Assembly (NCBI GenBank): GCA_002433805.1
Contig: DJIW01000127.1
Span: forward strand, 1,107 to 6,760
From: Competibacteraceae bacterium UBA6584
GTDB lineage: Bacteria > Pseudomonadota > Gammaproteobacteria > Competibacterales > Competibacteraceae
Direction of reading: 5' to 3'
DNA length: 5,654 bases
This document shows positions 1-5,654 of this stretch, in pieces. Both the position numbers and the translations under genes were made by a program. Under the pieces are notes generated by a model. That model was not told the origin of the DNA, did not search any database, and worked only from the letters and a program-made list of their open reading frames with translations. Each line of letters starts with the position of its first letter. Within the stretch, counting starts at the first letter, position 1.

Positions 1-2
1 CC

Positions 3-3440
<3,438 letters not shown>

Positions 3441-4767
3441 TGCGGGGGCCGTTCATTTTCTTGACCACCACATCGAATTGATCGAATTCGATTTTCTGCC
3501 CTTCACGCGGCACATCGCCCAGCTTCCACATCACCAGGCCCCCAATCGAATCGACGCTTTCATTTTCGATTTCGATGCCCAATTCCCGCTCCAGGGAAAA
3601 AATCGGCAAACTGCCCTTGCCGATCAACGTCTCATCATCAAGCCGGGTCCAATCGTTTTGACTTTGGCGGAATTCGTCGCGGATACCGCCGACCAGCGCG
3701 CCGAGCATGTCGTCCAAGGTGATGAAGCCGTCGGCTTTGCTGCCCTTGTGCCCGACGATGGCGAAATGGGGCGCGCCCTTTCGAAACCGTCGGAACAGCT
3801 CGAACGCCGGCATGTTGGGCGCGACGTAATGCGCCGGGCGTAAATACTCGCTGAGGTCCTCAACGGGTTTGTCGTGCTGCTCGGCCAGAAATAAATCTTT
3901 CAAATGAATGATGCCCAACACCGTCTCGCCGTCCTTCGCGAAATACGGATAGCGGCTGTAGCGGCTGTGATAGATGGTGTCGAGGTTTTGGGCGAGCGGG
4001 CGGCTTTGATGCAACCCGACCACCTCGCCGATGGGCCGCATCAATTCCGACACCTCCAAATCGCTGAAATCCAGGGTATGCGCCACGACCCGCAACTCGT
4101 CCCGGCTCATCCGCTCCGAGGGACGGCTGCCGCGCAAGATCAGCTTGAGTTCCTCGGACGAATAATGCGTTTCATGGCCCTGCGCGCCATCCAGGCCGAC
4201 CAGCCGCAGCACGCCGGTGGCGCTGGCGTTCAGAATCCAGATCGCCGGAAACATCGCCCGATAGAACAGATAAAGCGGGATGGCGATCCAAAGCGAAACT
4301 TGCTCCGGCCTGCGGATCGCCAGCGATTTGGGCGCCTGTTCGCCCATCACAATGTGCAGGAAGGTGATCAGGGAAAAAGCGAAGACAATCGAAATGGCGT
4401 GAATCAATTCCGGCGAGGTGACATTCAACTGGTTGAATACTGGCTCCAGCAGCCGGGCGAAGGCCGGTTCGCCGATCCAGCCCAAGGCCAGCGACGCCAG
4501 GGTGATCCCCAACTGACAGGCGGATAAATACGCATCGAGTTGGCTATGCACCGCGGTCAGTATCCGCCCGCGCCAGCCGTGATGCTTGGCCAGCGCGCTC
4601 AAGCGGGTCTGCCGCAATTTGACCAGACCGAATTCCGCGGCCACGAAAAAGCCGTTCAACGCCACCAGCAGCAGCGCCGCCGCCACCCATCCGATATTTT
4701 CCAAACGCGCGTCTCAGTAAAGCGGAATGTTCAGTATAGGCGATGCGGGTTCGGGCAACTGTCCGGC

Positions 4768-4782
4768 GGCGCGCAAAGCGCC
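4768..4782. other. Small inverted repeat in the thioesterase/CNNM gap
   Basis: GGCGC at 4768-4772 and GCGCC at 4778-4782 form a perfect 5-bp stem with a 5-base loop. On the + strand it is followed by a short T-run at 4787-4790, but no + strand gene ends here. On the minus strand, the direction of both flanking genes, there is no T-run after it, so it does not look like a rho-independent terminator. It could be an RNA processing or stability structure, or chance in GC-rich DNA. Confidence 0.35.
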
Positions 4783-4799
4783 ACGATTTTCCAGAATGC

Positions 4800-4813
4800 G
4801 GCCGTTGCCGGCC
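4800..4813 (-). other. GNRA-loop hairpin just after the thioesterase stop codon
   Basis: Read on the minus strand, GGCCG-GCAA-CGGCC is a perfect 5-bp all-GC stem closed by a GCAA tetraloop, a GNRA loop known to be unusually stable in RNA. It begins two bases after the thioesterase TGA (4815-4817). No T-run follows, so it is not a standard terminator; protection of the upstream 3' end or a processing signal is more likely if it is functional. The stem is short and chance is possible. Confidence 0.4.
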
Positions 4814-4814
4814 A

Positions 4815-5252
4815 TCACCAATATTGGCCGCGATCCGGCCCCCGCGCCGGCAGCGGGCGCGGCGCGCCCGCGCTGTCGATGGCGACATACACGATGACCG
4901 CCTCGGTGACTTTGGCGGTTTGCAGCGTGCCATCGTGCGCCCGCTGGGTGAACACCTCGACCAACACCGTGATCGAGGTCGAACCGGTCTTTTGGATGCT
5001 GGCGAAGCAGCTGACCAAATCGCCCACATTGACCGGCTTGTGGAATTTCATGGAATTGACCGCCACGGTGACCACCGGCCCTCCGGCGTATTCCAGGGCG
5101 ACGACGCCGCCGGCCACGTCCATCTGGGCCATGATCCAACCCCCGAAAATCTTGCCGCTGGGATTGGTGTCGGCCGGCATCGCCAGAATGCGGACGGTCG
5201 GCTGCCGGTCCCGGGGGAAGATATCCCGGTCGTCAGCTTCGAGGTCGGTCAT
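4815..5252 (-). CDS. yciA: YciA-type acyl-CoA thioesterase (HotDog fold)
   Basis: Hydrolyses short- and medium-chain acyl-CoA esters to free CoA and the acid in the cytoplasm, probably balancing acyl-CoA pools. The 145-residue product matches YciA along most of its length: RILAMPADTN (21-30), the signature GKIFGGWIMAQMD (33-45) with Asp45 where the family's catalytic acid lies, SMKFHKPVNVGD (67-78), and the end VYVAIDSAGAPRPLP (121-135). The last ten residues are a poorly conserved tail. The frame stays open upstream to 5345, but ATG at 5252 is chosen because YciA proteins begin close to this point and GGGGA (minus strand, 5263-5259) sits 6 bases before it; a GTG directly before the ATG is an alternative. 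The CNNM-family gene follows on the same strand after 110 bases, and a deacetylase-like gene is divergent 160 bases upstream. Family assignment is secure; the preferred acyl chain is not readable. Confidence 0.93.
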   Translation of the reverse strand: MTDLEADDRDIFPRDRQPTVRILAMPADTNPSGKIFGGWIMAQMDVAGGVVALEYAGGPVVTVAVNSMKFHKPVNVGDLVSCFASIQKTGSTSITVLVEVFTQRAHDGTLQTAKVTEAVIVYVAIDSAGAPRPLPARGPDRGQYW

Positions 5253-5329
5253 CACGATTCCCCAGAGGGTGATCGGACGCGGTTCGATATAGAATAAATT
5301 CCAAGCCGCTCCGGTCGGTTTTGACAGGA

Positions 5330-5340
5330 TTGTCCGACAA
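5330..5340. promoter_or_regulatory. Candidate operator, palindrome TTGTC-C-GACAA
   Basis: A perfect 5-1-5 inverted repeat in the divergent spacer. It fits the pattern TNGTNNNACNA described for operators of the FadR subfamily of GntR regulators. Another GACA half-site (5323-5326) lies just upstream, giving an alternating GACA/TGTC/GACA set. It overlaps the best -35 candidate for the rightward gene. No regulator gene is visible in the window, so the binding protein is unknown and chance remains possible. Confidence 0.35.
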
Positions 5341-5355
5341 ACCACCTCCGGACCC

Positions 5356-5368
5356 CACTATCATAGTG
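5356..5368. promoter_or_regulatory. Candidate operator, palindrome CACTAT-C-ATAGTG
   Basis: A perfect 6-1-6 inverted repeat (13 bases) that contains the -10-like TATCAT for the rightward gene. Its centre is 27 bases from the centre of the neighbouring palindrome. A repressor bound here would block rightward transcription. I do not recognise the motif as belonging to a known regulator. Confidence 0.38.
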
Positions 5369-5412
5369 CATGAACAATCGGTCCCATCTCTTGACGAGGC
5401 TCCAAGTAGCGT

Positions 5413-5654
5413 ATGGCGCGTAGCAGCAGAACAGTAGCCGTCTACACCGGCGACGAAGTCAGCCATTACGGATTCGAAGATCACCCTTTCAGCGAGGATC
5501 GCATTCATGCGTTTTGGGATGAAATGCACATCCGCCAACTCGCCGATCAAGTCCGCATCCTCCATCCGGTCATGGCGACCGAGGAACAGCTTCGATTGTT
5601 CCATACCGCCGAATACGTCGAAAAGGTCAAACATCACTGTAGAACGACACATGA
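5413..5654 (+). CDS. Histone-deacetylase superfamily protein (AcuC-like), N-terminal part, cut by window edge
   Basis: Eighty complete codons are visible and the frame is still open at the edge. The product starts MARSSRTVAVYTGDEVSHYG and continues with DHPFSEDRIHAFWDEM (23-38), the HP..P.R-like segment that opens bacterial deacetylase-superfamily proteins, then LHPVMATEEQLRLFHTAEYV (50-69), the conserved block preceding the catalytic region. Such enzymes are zinc-dependent amidohydrolases that remove acetyl groups from lysine or small amines; AcuC (reverses acetylation of acetyl-CoA synthetase) and acetylpolyamine amidohydrolases are members. The metal-binding and catalytic His/Asp residues lie beyond the edge, so activity and substrate cannot be judged. 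ATG at 5413 is the first possible start because a TAG is in frame at 5407-5409. The ribosome-binding site is weak: GAGG at 5396-5399 is 13 bases away. The gene is divergent from yciA. Confidence 0.82.
   Translation, partial: MARSSRTVAVYTGDEVSHYGFEDHPFSEDRIHAFWDEMHIRQLADQVRILHPVMATEEQLRLFHTAEYVEKVKHHCRTTH

Larger units (their letters stand above)
5253..5412. promoter_or_regulatory. Divergent promoter region between yciA and the deacetylase-like gene
   Basis: This 160-base spacer must hold the promoters for yciA (leftward) and the deacetylase-like gene (rightward). It contains the most AT-rich short run nearby (5285-5300), which on the minus strand offers weak -10-like hexamers (TATTCT, TATATC) for yciA, without a good -35 at proper spacing. 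Rightward, TATCAT at 5359-5364 matches the -10 consensus at 5 of 6 bases; the best upstream partner, CCGACA at 5334-5339, has a long 19-base spacer. A clear TTGACA at 5321-5326 is too far from that -10 (32 bases) and has no good -10 of its own. Exact promoters are therefore uncertain. Confidence 0.5.

Noticed and set aside
3904..4527. 207-codon open frame on the + strand opposite the CNNM-family gene
   Set aside because: Composition is unlike a real protein (many Gln, Arg and His), there is no domain, and the minus-strand gene is clearly real.
4818..4827. 10-base perfect palindrome CCAATATTGG
   Set aside because: It lies within the last codons of yciA, is short and has no associated element; probably chance.
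5253..5345. N-terminal extension of the thioesterase to 5345
   Set aside because: The added residues do not resemble YciA, cover the palindrome region and the AT-rich promoter-like run, and the ATG at 5252 has a well-placed ribosome-binding site.
5233..5652. 139-codon open frame on the minus strand across the divergent spacer
   Set aside because: It is antisense to the conserved deacetylase-like N-terminus and covers the promoter region and the yciA start; no family resemblance.

Overview
This is a GC-rich, densely coded stretch of what looks like an ordinary proteobacterial chromosome. A gammaproteobacterium fits best, judging from the YciA-type thioesterase and the CNNM/CBS/CorC-HlyC protein, but no marker gene here proves it. 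I see no tRNA, rRNA, CRISPR array, insertion sequence, phage gene or long repeat.

Layout. Positions 3-3440 (+) hold almost all of a large one-chain 5-oxoprolinase, a hydantoinase A plus hydantoinase B fusion whose first few dozen codons lie before the window. It converges on a minus-strand gene (3397-4704) for a membrane protein with CNNM/DUF21, paired CBS and CorC/HlyC domains, and the two 3' ends overlap by 44 bases. Upstream of that gene on the same strand, after a 110-base gap with two small hairpins, is a YciA-type acyl-CoA thioesterase (4815-5252). A 160-base divergent spacer with two short perfect palindromes separates it from the first 80 codons of a histone-deacetylase-superfamily (AcuC-like) gene that runs off the right edge (5413 onward, +).

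How the genes may relate. The oxoprolinase opens 5-oxoproline (pyroglutamate) to glutamate and probably ends a transcript arriving from the left. The thioesterase and the CNNM-family gene may form a short operon transcribed leftward. The deacetylase-like gene is divergent from the thioesterase, and one acts on acyl-CoA while the other would remove acyl groups, so a shared control region is possible but unproven. I found no convincing novel multi-gene system. The points most worth checking are the palindromes in the divergent spacer, the convergent coding overlap, and the hairpin-containing gap with a possible 33-codon ORF bridging the thioesterase and the CNNM-family gene.
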